Positions 1 to 9,617 of a stretch of DNA of 64,000 nucleotides are shown here, piece by piece (position 1 is the stretch's first letter; each line of letters opens with the position of its first letter). The stretch is from Roseateles sp. YR242 (lineage in GTDB: Bacteria; Pseudomonadota; Gammaproteobacteria; Burkholderiales; Burkholderiaceae_C), in the NCBI RefSeq assembly GCF_900109745.1, contig NZ_FOAV01000015.1, positions 62,001-126,000 of the forward strand, given 5' to 3'. Both the position numbers and the translations under genes were made by a program. The notes under the pieces are model-generated. The model saw only the letters and a list, made by a program, of their open reading frames with translations. It searched no databases and was not told where the DNA came from.

Positions 1-9
1 TCTTTAACT

Positions 10-306
10 GTGCCTGCAAGGCGTTCATCCAACGGCTGCAAACACACCACGGCCAGACTAAAAGGTGCCGGTGCGTTCGCTTGCGGAATGGTCGGCGGTA
101 AGAAGACCAGTTGGGGGCTTGCTTGCTACGGAGCGATTGACTGGCTCGGGTCAAAGGCGGACGATCGGTGCCTATACGATTACGCATCATGCACTGCCAA
201 CGGCCTGATTTCCAGTCCGCAAAGTCCGAACTTCTTTTCATCTAGCCTTGATCGACGCGAGCTGACCATTCCGTCGTTGGAGCTGGCGGTTCAGGCCGAG
301 GATTAA
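10..306 (+). CDS. Doubtful small ORF at window edge
   Basis: A 98-codon frame opens with GTG and ends just before the next gene. It has no recognisable domain, membrane segment or convincing ribosome-binding site, and the composition is less GC-rich than the housekeeping genes to the right. It could be noncoding or the decayed end of an accessory gene. Nothing else is seen in the first 325 bases. Confidence 0.2.
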   Translation: MPARRSSNGCKHTTARLKGAGAFACGMVGGKKTSWGLACYGAIDWLGSKADDRCLYDYASCTANGLISSPQSPNFFSSSLDRRELTIPSLELAVQAED

Positions 307-325
307 TCGCCTGTTCTCTGGGAGA

Positions 326-1249
326 TTGAGGAAATTGGGGGTCGTTGAAATAAACAAATCAACAATTGCATATGTCGTCATCGGCGCTGCCGTTGCTTTG
401 AGCGTTGCAGCCTATTTCATCGACTCAGTTGAAATTCATGCCTCGGTGGAGATCGCTAAGGAAGTGGCTTCTTCGCCATGGCCGAACCAACGATCCCCCT
501 CGCCCTCCGATCCCAGCCCTGGTACCAAGCAGCTCGGCGGGGGAAATCAGTCTGCGCAGATCGTTCAGTCTCCAAACCGAGTGATCGCTTCTCAGGAAGA
601 TTTCGGTCAAGCAATTCTCCGAGCCATTAATGGCGGATCGCCAGAAGATGCAGGCAAAGCCGCGTTGTACATCTCGGCGTGCCAAAGCGCGAATCAGCTC
701 AGAGACGACATAGAGCGACAACGAGGGCGAACCAACATTCCAAACGACAGGATCGGAAGCCTTGCTGCGGGTGCCGAGGATTTAATTCGCCAATGCCAGA
801 CTGTCACAGAGGACATGAAGCAGCACAGGAAGCAGCTTGCGGAAGTTGCACTTCTCGGAGGAGTAAAGGGCATCGCAACGTCTTATGCGCAGATTGTGAA
901 CTATGCGCCGGAGGCAGCAATGCGAGGACCGTTGCGAACAAGCCTCCAGGCTGATGCTGCGTCTGGGGACTCAGCGGCCATTTTTGGGCTCGCTTTGCAT
1001 GGCTACGATCTTGGTCTGAGCAGAGTGGAGGCCAGCGCTTACGTTTATCTCGCAAAGGCCACCAGCAAGAACGCCTATCAAACCGAGATGCTGACGATCG
1101 CGACAGACAGAAAGGATTTCCTCCAGCTGACGGACAAGGAGAAGCTAGAGGCGGAGGTACTGAAGAAGAGGATGTTGAGCGAGATGCCGAAGAAACCCGG
1201 CCAATCCGCACTGGATGGGACGTCGTCAGTCCAGGCGGCAAATGGATGA
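326..1249 (+). CDS. Hypothetical membrane-anchored protein, possible phage cargo
   Basis: I do not recognise the family. The 307-residue product has one hydrophobic segment near residues 13-33. A Pro/Ser-rich linker follows (about 50-85), then a mostly helical region from about 90 to 300. A stretch near residues 213-250 (alternating AASGDSAAIFGLAL and ASAYVYLAKA) resembles helical TPR/Sel1-type packing, but no repeat consensus is clear. The likely topology is one N-terminal anchor with the rest in the periplasm. The start is a TTG: either 326 or the in-frame TTG at 335, which lies about 10 bases after GGAG. Codon usage is more AT-tolerant than in the neighbours. The gene sits directly upstream of a phage tail-sheath fragment, so it may be cargo of a lost prophage; that is inference. 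Confidence 0.6.
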   Translation: MRKLGVVEINKSTIAYVVIGAAVALSVAAYFIDSVEIHASVEIAKEVASSPWPNQRSPSPSDPSPGTKQLGGGNQSAQIVQSPNRVIASQEDFGQAILRAINGGSPEDAGKAALYISACQSANQLRDDIERQRGRTNIPNDRIGSLAAGAEDLIRQCQTVTEDMKQHRKQLAEVALLGGVKGIATSYAQIVNYAPEAAMRGPLRTSLQADAASGDSAAIFGLALHGYDLGLSRVEASAYVYLAKATSKNAYQTEMLTIATDRKDFLQLTDKEKLEAEVLKKRMLSEMPKKPGQSALDGTSSVQAANG

Positions 1250-1437
1250 TGAACCCTTCCGGGACGGAACATTCCGTTCCTCCAGCCCAATGCCGGTTGA
1301 GTTTCTCTAGCGCGGGCAGACACAGCAGCGCATGACTTCGCGCGAGGCATCCCGCACATTGGCGGCTCATCTCTGGAGCCGCCAGCACGACAGGGTTCGT
1401 CCCGGTGCGGGCTCCCCCTTCTATCGCAAGAAGCCCC

Positions 1438-1660
1438 ATGGCACTCGACTCGTACCACCATGGCGTGCGCGTCATCGAAATCTCCGATGGCGTGCGCACC
1501 ATCCGGACCGTCTCCACCGTCATCATCGGTCTGATTGCCACGGCATCCGATGCTGACGACGCGACCTTCCCCAACAACAAGCCGGCGTTGATCACCAACG
1601 TCAACACGGCCATCGGCAAGGCCGGCACGAAGGGAACGCTAGCCGCCGCGCTGGACGCCA
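1438..1660 (+). pseudogene. Truncated P2-type phage tail sheath protein (gpFI) start
   Basis: From the ATG the reading frame gives [15 protein letters not shown] and continues through a region with [19 protein letters not shown] and [15 protein letters not shown]. This is the characteristic N-terminus of the contractile tail sheath protein FI of P2-like phages (known family pattern YHHGVxVxEIxxGTRxIxTVSTAxxG and ASDADxxTFPxNKPVLIT). Only about 70 of the ~390 residues expected for FI are present. Homology stops near 1660 and the frame then runs into host DNA antisense to dolP. A GC-rich hairpin (1361-1383, 8-bp stem) precedes it. This is the broken edge of a Myoviridae-type prophage; the remainder may lie to the left of the window or be gone. 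Confidence 0.78.
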
Positions 1661-1672
1661 ACGCGCTGTACA

Positions 1673-1717
1673 GCCGGGGGCTCACATCATGGCCCGGCCA
1701 GCCGGGGCTCACATCAT
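1673..1717. repeat. 28-bp-period direct repeat at dolP 3' end
   Basis: GCCGGGGGCTCACATCAT at 1673-1690 and GCCGGGGCTCACATCAT at 1701-1717 are direct repeats differing by one G and separated by GGCCCGGCCA. The second copy contains the dolP stop codon (1714-1716). The first lies at the edge of the phage sheath remnant, so the pair marks the junction of phage-derived and host DNA. Confidence 0.7.
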
Positions 1718-2331
1718 TGCGGAGCCGAGGGGCGCAGATTCGCGAGTTCGGCTTCGGAAATGATTTCCATGGCGCGAACGACCTTGTTGACACCCTTCAC
1801 ACCACGGGCAATGTCGGTGGCCCGCGCCGCTTCACGTTCAGTCACGCGGCCCATGATGTAGACGTTGCCACGTTCCACCACCAGATAAAAAGCGTTGGAC
1901 ACCAGGTCCTTGGCATCCACCAGGCTGGCCTTGACCTTGGTGGCGATGGCCAGGTCATTGGCCCGGCTCGACAGCGAGCTGAGCATGCCCACGCCCACTT
2001 CGTTGAGCACGCTGTTCACGTTCTCGACACCGCGGGCGATGTTCTCGGCCGCCGCACGGTCCTCGTCATTGCGGGTCTCACCCGTCAGCAGCACCATGCG
2101 GTTGTAGCTGTTGACGCTGATGTGGACACGGTCTCCCAGCTGTTCACGGATGCGGTTGGACGTCTTGAGTTCGATGCCCTGGTCTTCCAGCTGCGTGCCG
2201 GAGGTGCGGCGGTCCGTCACCATCAACGCGCTGCCTGCAGCGCCAGCCAGCACCAGCGGCACACAGGCGGTTTGCAGCAGGCTGGCGGTCACAGCACCGG
2301 CCAGAATCAGGGCACGGGTCTTGGTCATCAT
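1714..2331 (-). CDS. dolP: Outer-membrane lipoprotein with two BON domains, DolP-like
   Basis: The 205-residue product begins with a lipoprotein signal peptide ending LLQTAC (lipidated Cys at about residue 23). Two BON domains follow, roughly residues 53-115 and 132-195 (first contains RMVLLTGET, second [13 protein letters not shown]). In E. coli the equivalent gene (yraP/dolP) encodes an outer-membrane lipoprotein that binds anionic phospholipid and supports envelope integrity. The order dolP-diaA-yraN beside rsmI matches the enterobacterial yra cluster, which strengthens the call over a generic OsmY-like protein. The start is the first of two tandem ATGs, preceded by AAGGA. Its stop codon lies inside a short direct repeat at the phage-scar boundary. 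Confidence 0.88.
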   Translation of the reverse strand: MMTKTRALILAGAVTASLLQTACVPLVLAGAAGSALMVTDRRTSGTQLEDQGIELKTSNRIREQLGDRVHISVNSYNRMVLLTGETRNDEDRAAAENIARGVENVNSVLNEVGVGMLSSLSSRANDLAIATKVKASLVDAKDLVSNAFYLVVERGNVYIMGRVTEREAARATDIARGVKGVNKVVRAMEIISEAELANLRPSAPQ

Positions 2332-2464
2332 GTTGGATCCTTGGGGAGAGGCTCGGAAGCTCGAAAAAATGGCGAATGCCGCCAATGGTCAAATGCCGGA
2401 TCAGGGATGGAGGCCGGCGCTCCGCTAAGAACGTGTGAACCCCCACGTCGGACGACGCATGGGG

Positions 2465-3034
2465 CTACTCAATGGCACCCAGCAGCTGCACGTCAATGGC
2501 ATCTGCCAGGCAGTGCGACAGCAAGCGGTGTGCCTCGGCCACACGCGCGAAGCGACTGTGAGGCACGCGCAGCTGAACGTCTGTATCCAGAAGCGTCGAC
2601 CGCCAGTCGTCATCCTGGGTGCCGCTCAGGGCGATGACGCTCATCTCCTGCCCATGGGCCACCTGCAGCAAGGCACCCGCCGCGCCACTGCCCTGGCTTT
2701 CGAACAGCAGCAGCAGGTCACCGGGATGGCCCAGCGTCTGGATCTGGCGCATGAGGGCGGAGGCCGGGTCCGGATATCCCTGGGCCTGCGCATCCAGCGC
2801 GATGACGGCCAGGCCCGGCCGCTCCTGCTCAAAGCGGCCCGCCAGCAGGGCCGCCGCGTAGGACGCGTCCGCTGCGGAGATACCCAGCCCGGCGCACCAG
2901 ACACGGCCACCGGCCGTCAGGGCGTCCACCATCATCTGTGCAGCCACGGCGAGCGGGCGCGACAAGCCTTCCGCGACCTGGTAGAGCAGATCGGCGCTCT
3001 CGAAGAATTGCTGCTGTATGCGTTGTTCCAACAT
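2465..3034 (-). CDS. diaA: SIS-domain protein DiaA / phosphoheptose isomerase family
   Basis: The 189-residue product is a single SIS (sugar isomerase) domain, seen as [10 protein letters not shown] followed by a serine-containing sugar-phosphate loop region and [15 protein letters not shown]. Length and domain fit the GmhA/DiaA family. DiaA in E. coli binds DnaA and promotes timely initiation of replication; GmhA makes the heptose of LPS. Genomic position between yraN and dolP is the diaA arrangement, so DiaA is preferred, though family members are hard to separate by sequence alone. It is transcribed with dolP downstream (133-bp gap) and yraN upstream. Confidence 0.82.
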   Translation of the reverse strand: MLEQRIQQQFFESADLLYQVAEGLSRPLAVAAQMMVDALTAGGRVWCAGLGISAADASYAAALLAGRFEQERPGLAVIALDAQAQGYPDPASALMRQIQTLGHPGDLLLLFESQGSGAAGALLQVAHGQEMSVIALSGTQDDDWRSTLLDTDVQLRVPHSRFARVAEAHRLLSHCLADAIDVQLLGAIE

Positions 3035-3094
3035 GAGGCCGGATGATAAGGCCCTGGAGGGTGGCAGGAGCGGGCAGCTGGTGCTGGAAGCGCG

Positions 3095-3484
3095 TCAGCA
3101 GGAAATGGCTGAACAGTCGAAGGCGGCTGGCAGCCATTCGATGCGGTCGCCATCGATGGCCACGACGTCGAAGCGGCAGGGCGGCACCGTGGCCAGGCGG
3201 CTCAGGTAATGGGAAGCGGCGAAGATCAGGCGGCGCTGCTTGGTCGGCGCGACGCTGGCGGCCGCGCCGCCATGGGCATCGGCCTTGCGCGTGCGTACCT
3301 CGACAAAGACCAGGGTGCCGTCCCGCGCCCGCATGATGAGATCGATCTCGCCGCCTCGGGCATGAGGGCCGCGCGCCACTCGATAATTGCGGGCATCAAG
3401 CCGCATGCCCTGGCGGCACAGAAATTCCAGTGCGCGTGTCTCGGCGTCGTCGCCCAACGCCTTTGTGGAGAGCCTCTTGACCAT
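3095..3484 (-). CDS. yraN: YraN-family (UPF0102) endonuclease-like protein
   Basis: The 129-residue product carries the restriction-endonuclease-like core of the UPF0102 family. GGEIDLIM lies at about residues 44-51 and LVFVEVRTRK at about 58-67; together these give the E...D...ExK-type acidic and basic residues. The biochemical role of YraN is not established. The ATG at 3484 was chosen because conserved sequence begins shortly after it; a longer upstream frame is low-complexity alanine. It is divergent from rsmI. If rsmI starts at the TTG at 3477, the two coding regions overlap by 8 bases; with the ATG at 3519 they are 34 bases apart. Confidence 0.88.
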   Translation of the reverse strand: MVKRLSTKALGDDAETRALEFLCRQGMRLDARNYRVARGPHARGGEIDLIMRARDGTLVFVEVRTRKADAHGGAAASVAPTKQRRLIFAASHYLSRLATVPPCRFDVVAIDGDRIEWLPAAFDCSAISC

Positions 3485-3518
3485 CCCTTCGTCTCCCCAG
3501 ACATCCCTGCCTGACCTG

Positions 3519-4418
3519 ATGAGTGCCGCCGCCGCCGCTGCCGCCGGCCAGCAGCAGTATCCAGCGGGCACGCTTTACCTGGTGGCGACACCGATCGGAA
3601 ATTTGTCCGACATCACCCTGCGCGCCATCCACACCCTGACCCTGGTGGACGCCGTGGCCTGCGAGGACACCCGCGTGAGCGCGCAACTCCTTCGCTGGCT
3701 GGGCCAGCACAAGCCGCTGGTCGCCCTCCATCAGCACAACGAACAATCGGCCGCCCAGGCCCTGGTGGCGCGGTTGCTCCAGGGCGAACGCATCGCCTAT
3801 GTGAGCGATGCCGGCACCCCCGCGGTGTCTGACCCCGGCGCCTTGCTGGTGGCCGCCGCACGTGAGGCCGGCATCCGGGTGTTGCCCCTGCCCGGCGCGA
3901 GCAGCACCGTGACGGCCGTCAGCGTGGCGGGAGACACCCGCGCCCAAGGGTTCCAGTTCGTCGGTTTCCTGCCCACCAAGGCCGCCGAGCGCCGCACCAT
4001 GGCTCAGACACTGACGGGCAAGGGCCACAGCCAGGTGCTGTTCGAAGCGCCCCACCGCATCCGCGAGCTGATAGACCTCCTGGCCGAGCTGGCACCCGAA
4101 CAACTGCTCACCGTTTGTCGTGAATTGACCAAGCAGTTCGAGACCGTTTACACCGCGCGCTGCGCCGACCTGCCCGCCTGGATGGCCGCCGACCCGCAGC
4201 GCGAGCGCGGTGAATTTGTGCTGGTGCTGCATGCGGCGCCCGCCGAAGACGATGCCGGTGAGCTACCGCCGCAAGCCCTGCGCGGGTTGCGCGTGCTGAT
4301 GCGCGAGCTGCCCCTGAAGCAGGCGGTCAGCCTGGCCGCAGAGCTGAGCGGCTGCCCCCGCAATGCGCTCTACCAGCAGGCGCTGGCCTGGAAAGCCGAG
4401 GCCGATCCGGAAGAGTGA
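3519..4418 (+). CDS. rsmI: 16S rRNA (cytidine1402-2'-O)-methyltransferase
   Basis: The 299-residue product is a tetrapyrrole-methylase-fold SAM enzyme that 2'-O-methylates C1402 of 16S rRNA at the decoding centre. The family signatures are all visible: LYLVATPIGNLSDITLRA near residues 18-35, ACEDTR, and the SAM-loop YVSDAGTPAVSDPG. The start is uncertain. The ATG at 3519 leaves a 14-residue lead before the conserved YP, as in related proteins. An in-frame TTG at 3477 has a good GGAG six bases upstream and would add 14 residues. It is divergent from yraN, as in the yraL-yraN arrangement of other proteobacteria. Confidence 0.93.
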   Translation: MSAAAAAAAGQQQYPAGTLYLVATPIGNLSDITLRAIHTLTLVDAVACEDTRVSAQLLRWLGQHKPLVALHQHNEQSAAQALVARLLQGERIAYVSDAGTPAVSDPGALLVAAAREAGIRVLPLPGASSTVTAVSVAGDTRAQGFQFVGFLPTKAAERRTMAQTLTGKGHSQVLFEAPHRIRELIDLLAELAPEQLLTVCRELTKQFETVYTARCADLPAWMAADPQRERGEFVLVLHAAPAEDDAGELPPQALRGLRVLMRELPLKQAVSLAAELSGCPRNALYQQALAWKAEADPEE

Positions 4419-4531
4419 GGGTCAGCTTCGCGCCCCGGCGTCGGGCTGCGCGCGCTGCCTGACCCGCATCGGTTGGCCCTGGGGCGGATATGGGCGATGC
4501 GCCGAACCGGGCACCTGCCTACAATCAGCCC

Positions 4532-5995
4532 ATGATTTCGCGCGAACCCACTCTCGCCCGTCTGGTCACCGCCCGTGCCCAGTTGTTGGAACCCTTCGGC
4601 CTGACCGATGCCTCGCTGGCCCAGGCCTTGCGCCTGATCACCGAGCACCGGGTGGACGATGCCGACCTTTACTTCCAGACCACCCGCGCCGAGGGTTGGA
4701 GCCTGGAAGAGGGCATCGTGAAAAGCGGCAGCTTCTCCATCGACCAGGGCGTGGGCGTACGCGCCGTGGCCGGCGAGAAGACCGCCTTTGCCTATTCGGA
4801 CGACATCTCCGAAGCCGCCCTGCTGGATGCCGCCCGCACCGTGCGTGCCATCGCTTCGGCCGGCCAGAGCAAGCGGGTGAAGGTGCCCAGCGAACCGGTG
4901 GTGGCGGCCAGCCGTGCCCTGTACGGTGAAGCAGACCCCATCGCCAGCCTGGACAGCACCCAGAAGGTCGCCCTGCTGGAGCGCACCGAACGCCTGGCCC
5001 GCGCCAAGGACCCCCGCATCGCCCAGGTCATGGCCGGCCTGGCAGCCGAACACGAAGTGGTGCTGATCGCCCGTGCCGACGGCACGCTGGCCGCCGATGT
5101 GCGGCCGCTGGTTCGCCTGTCCGTCACCGTGATCGCCGAAAGCAATGGCCGCCGCGAAGTGGGCTCCGGTGGCGGCGGTGGCCGCTTCGGTCTGGCCTAT
5201 TTCACTGACGAGATGATCGCCTCCTATGTGGATCAGGCCGTCACTGCCGCTCTCACCAACCTCGAGTCCCGCCCCGCTCCGGCTGGCGAGATGACCGTGG
5301 TGCTGGGCCCGGGTTGGCCCGGCGTGCTGCTGCACGAGGCCGTGGGCCATGGTCTGGAAGGTGACTTCAACCGCAAGGGCTCCAGCACCTTCGCCGGCCG
5401 TATTGGCGAGCGGGTGGCCGCCAAGGGGGTCACCGTCCTGGACGATGGCACCATCCCCGACCGCCGCGGCTCCCTGAACGTGGACGACGAAGGCTGCGCC
5501 TCGCAGCGCAATGTGCTGATCGAGGACGGCATCCTCAAGGGCTACATCCAGGACGCCATGAACGCGCGCCTGATGAAGGTCAGCCCGACCGGCAACGGCC
5601 GTCGCGAAAGCTACGCCCACCTGCCGATGCCGCGCATGACCAACACCTACATGCTGGGCGGGGACAAGCACCCCGAGGAAATCATCGCCAGCATCGACAA
5701 AGGTCTCTACGCCACCAACTTCGGCGGCGGTCAGGTGGATATCACATCGGGCAAGTTCGTCTTCTCTGCCAGCGAAGCCTGGTGGGTGGAAAACGGCAAG
5801 CTGCAATACCCGGTGAAGGGCGCCACGCTGATCGGCAACGGGCCGGATGCGATGAACCGCGTCTCCATGATCGGCAACGACATGAAGCTCGATACCGGCG
5901 TGGGCGTCTGCGGCAAAGAGGGCCAGAGCGTGCCTGTGGGCGTGGGGCAGCCCACTCTGCGCATCGATGGGCTGACCGTCGGCGGCACGGCCTGA
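4532..5995 (+). CDS. tldD: TldD-family metalloprotease
   Basis: The 487-residue product is TldD, which with TldE/PmbA forms a metalloprotease that degrades unfolded peptides and processes microcins and other modified peptides. The zinc motif HExxxH is at H268-E269 and H273 ([11 protein letters not shown]). The flanking [18 protein letters not shown] and the C-terminal [11 protein letters not shown] with GVGVCGK are characteristic. An upstream in-frame ATG at 4490 is possible, but the ATG at 4532 begins the conserved region. No tldE partner is in this window. Confidence 0.95.
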   Translation: MISREPTLARLVTARAQLLEPFGLTDASLAQALRLITEHRVDDADLYFQTTRAEGWSLEEGIVKSGSFSIDQGVGVRAVAGEKTAFAYSDDISEAALLDAARTVRAIASAGQSKRVKVPSEPVVAASRALYGEADPIASLDSTQKVALLERTERLARAKDPRIAQVMAGLAAEHEVVLIARADGTLAADVRPLVRLSVTVIAESNGRREVGSGGGGGRFGLAYFTDEMIASYVDQAVTAALTNLESRPAPAGEMTVVLGPGWPGVLLHEAVGHGLEGDFNRKGSSTFAGRIGERVAAKGVTVLDDGTIPDRRGSLNVDDEGCASQRNVLIEDGILKGYIQDAMNARLMKVSPTGNGRRESYAHLPMPRMTNTYMLGGDKHPEEIIASIDKGLYATNFGGGQVDITSGKFVFSASEAWWVENGKLQYPVKGATLIGNGPDAMNRVSMIGNDMKLDTGVGVCGKEGQSVPVGVGQPTLRIDGLTVGGTA

Positions 5996-6171
5996 GTCGG
6001 CTGCCGCAGCGCCAGCACCAGTATCAGCGCCTGCAATCTGCGCATCACCGGATGCGCAAACCTCTCACTGAAACCCCTCCCTGGTTTTGATCAAGGATCG
6101 GCGCATACGTCGTGCGCCAGTCACACCTGGCCTATTGACGCGCCATGATGGTCACGGGCAATATCAACGTC

Positions 6172-6249
6172 ATGCGTTTCGTCGGCAAGTTTTATTTTGC
6201 GTACTTTTGGTTCTCGCACCGCCCCGGCGGAGGAGAGGCGAACGCATAA
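6172..6249 (+). CDS. Aromatic amino acid leader peptide of DAHP synthase
   Basis: This 25-codon frame begins MRFVGKFYFAYFWF, with eight aromatic codons (5 Phe, 2 Tyr, 1 Trp) in codons 3-14, and ends with TAA at 6247. In-frame ATGs at 6145 and 6148 could extend it by nine or eight residues; neither start has a strong Shine-Dalgarno. The frame lies 150 bases upstream of the DAHP synthase ATG and directly before an intrinsic terminator. Composition and position are those of a ribosome-mediated attenuator such as pheL or trpL. The segment just after the aromatic run (6223-6230) is complementary to the 5' arm of the terminator, so ribosome position would decide the RNA fold. Confidence 0.85.
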   Translation: MRFVGKFYFAYFWFSHRPGGGEANA

Positions 6250-6282
6250 GCAGGCGCCAAGAATCCTCAAGAAACCGCCGGG
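6223..6282 (+). promoter_or_regulatory. Predicted antiterminator pairing of the attenuator
   Basis: CCCGGCGG at 6223-6230, inside the leader peptide frame, pairs perfectly with CCGCCGGG at 6275-6282, which is the 5' arm of the terminator, and is identical to the terminator 3' arm (6290-6297). A ribosome stalled on the Phe/Tyr/Trp codons (up to 6213) leaves 6223-6230 free to form the antiterminator. A ribosome that reaches the stop codon covers it and lets the terminator fold. Confidence 0.75.
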
Positions 6283-6305
6283 TCCACCACCCGGCGGTTT
6301 TTTTT
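6272..6305 (+). terminator. Attenuator terminator before DAHP synthase
   Basis: An 8-bp all-GC stem (6275-6282 with 6290-6297) is extended by three A-U pairs, has a 7-base loop, and is followed by eight T residues (6298-6305). It stands 95 bases upstream of the DAHP synthase start and downstream of the leader peptide. It is therefore a regulatory terminator rather than the end of tldD alone. Confidence 0.88.
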
Positions 6306-6399
6306 CGCCGGTACGTGGACACTGAAGGCGATGTTGCGGAGTCAGGGTGCCCCAAGGCCGGCCAGCAGCGGCCTCACACACAACAGGAAATCGTCATCC

Positions 6400-7548
6400 A
6401 TGAATGCCAAGTCCACTCACCAGTACGGTACCGCCCAGGAGGCGGAGCGCTGGTATTCGCCGCAGGACAAGACCAGCCAAACCGACGACGAACGCATCCT
6501 GGACATCACGCCCTTGCCGCCCCCCGAACACCTCATCCGCTTCTTCCCCATCCGTGGCACCGCCATGGAGCAACTGGTGGTGGGAACCCGTCAACGCATC
6601 CGACGCATCATGTCGGGGCAGGACGACCGGCTGCTGGTGATCATCGGCCCATGCTCCATCCATGACCCCGCTGCGGCGCTGGAGTACGCCCGCAAGCTGG
6701 TGGCGCAGCGCGAGAAGTATGCCGACACGCTGGAGATCGTGATGCGGGTCTATTTCGAGAAGCCGCGCACCACCGTGGGCTGGAAGGGGCTGATCAACGA
6801 CCCCTACCTTGATGAGAGCTATCGCATCGACGAGGGCCTGCGCATCGCCCGCCAGCTGCTGCTGGACATCAATCGCCTGGGCATGCCGGCGGGTTCGGAG
6901 TTCCTGGACGTGATCTCGCCGCAATACATCGGCGACCTGATCTCCTGGGGCGCCATCGGCGCGCGCACCACCGAGAGCCAGGTGCACCGCGAGCTGGCCT
7001 CGGGCCTGTCGGCCCCCATCGGCTTCAAGAACGGCACCGACGGCAATATCAAGATCGCCACCGACGCCATCCAGGCGGCCGCGCGGCCGCACCACTTCCT
7101 GTCCGTGCACAAGAACGGCCAGGTCGCGATCGTGGAAACCGCCGGCAATCCGGATTGCCACGTGATCCTGCGCGGTGGCAAGGCGCCCAATTACGACGCC
7201 CAGAGCGTGGGCGTGGCCTGTGCGGACCTGGAAGGCGCCAAGCTGCCCACCCGGCTGATGGTGGACTGCTCACATGCCAACAGCAGCAAGAAGCATGAGC
7301 GGCAGCTGGACGTGTCACGGGACATCGCCGGCCAGATCCGCGAGGGCAGCCGGCAGATCTTCGGCGTGATGGTGGAGAGCCATCTGCAAGGTGGTGCGCA
7401 GAAGTTCAACCCTGGCAAGGACGATCCGTCCCAACTGGAGTACGGCAAGAGCATCACCGACGCCTGCCTGGCCTGGGACGACTCGCTGGAGGTGCTGGAC
7501 GTGCTCAGCCAGGCCGTGGCAGCCGCAAGGTCGCATCAGCTCTCTTGA
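6400..7548 (+). CDS. aroG: 3-deoxy-7-phosphoheptulonate synthase, class I (AroG type)
   Basis: The 382-residue product condenses phosphoenolpyruvate and erythrose-4-phosphate to DAHP, the first step of the shikimate pathway. Class I (AroF/G/H) signatures are present: IIGPCSIHDPAAALEYA, RVYFEKPRTTVGWKGLINDP, GARTTESQVHRELASGLS and VDCSHANSSK. The ATG has AGGAA about 10 bases upstream. An attenuator that encodes Phe, Tyr and Trp codons precedes it (6145-6305), so expression probably answers to supply of all three aromatic amino acids. Which of them gives allosteric feedback cannot be read with confidence from sequence, so the symbol indicates the family. A GC-rich inverted repeat without a T-run (about 7560-7591) follows the gene. 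Confidence 0.94.
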   Translation: MNAKSTHQYGTAQEAERWYSPQDKTSQTDDERILDITPLPPPEHLIRFFPIRGTAMEQLVVGTRQRIRRIMSGQDDRLLVIIGPCSIHDPAAALEYARKLVAQREKYADTLEIVMRVYFEKPRTTVGWKGLINDPYLDESYRIDEGLRIARQLLLDINRLGMPAGSEFLDVISPQYIGDLISWGAIGARTTESQVHRELASGLSAPIGFKNGTDGNIKIATDAIQAAARPHHFLSVHKNGQVAIVETAGNPDCHVILRGGKAPNYDAQSVGVACADLEGAKLPTRLMVDCSHANSSKKHERQLDVSRDIAGQIREGSRQIFGVMVESHLQGGAQKFNPGKDDPSQLEYGKSITDACLAWDDSLEVLDVLSQAVAAARSHQLS

Positions 7549-7660
7549 ATTTGCCAAGCCGCGCCCCAATTGCTGAAGCAACCGGGGCGCGGCGGGTCCG
7601 CGCGAGGACAATCGTCCTTTTCCCGACCCAATCCATAAACGGCAAATTGCTCGACGAGTG

Positions 7661-9562
<1,902 letters not shown>

Positions 9563-9577
9563 GGATTGACGCCACAA

Positions 9578-9611
9578 ACAAAGGCCGGCATCGAAAGGTG
9601 GCGGCCTTTGT
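9578..9611. terminator. Bidirectional terminator between htpG and srkA
   Basis: ACAAAGGCCG at 9578-9587 pairs with CGGCCTTTGT at 9602-9611. The stem sits between two convergent genes, and its A/T ends give short T-tracts on both strands. Confidence 0.7.
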
Positions 9612-9617
9612 GCTGTC

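Noticed and set aside
1405-2637. 410-codon plus-strand frame joining the phage sheath start to dolP antisense DNA
   Set aside because: Only codons up to about 1660 resemble a protein; the rest is antisense to dolP and its upstream region.
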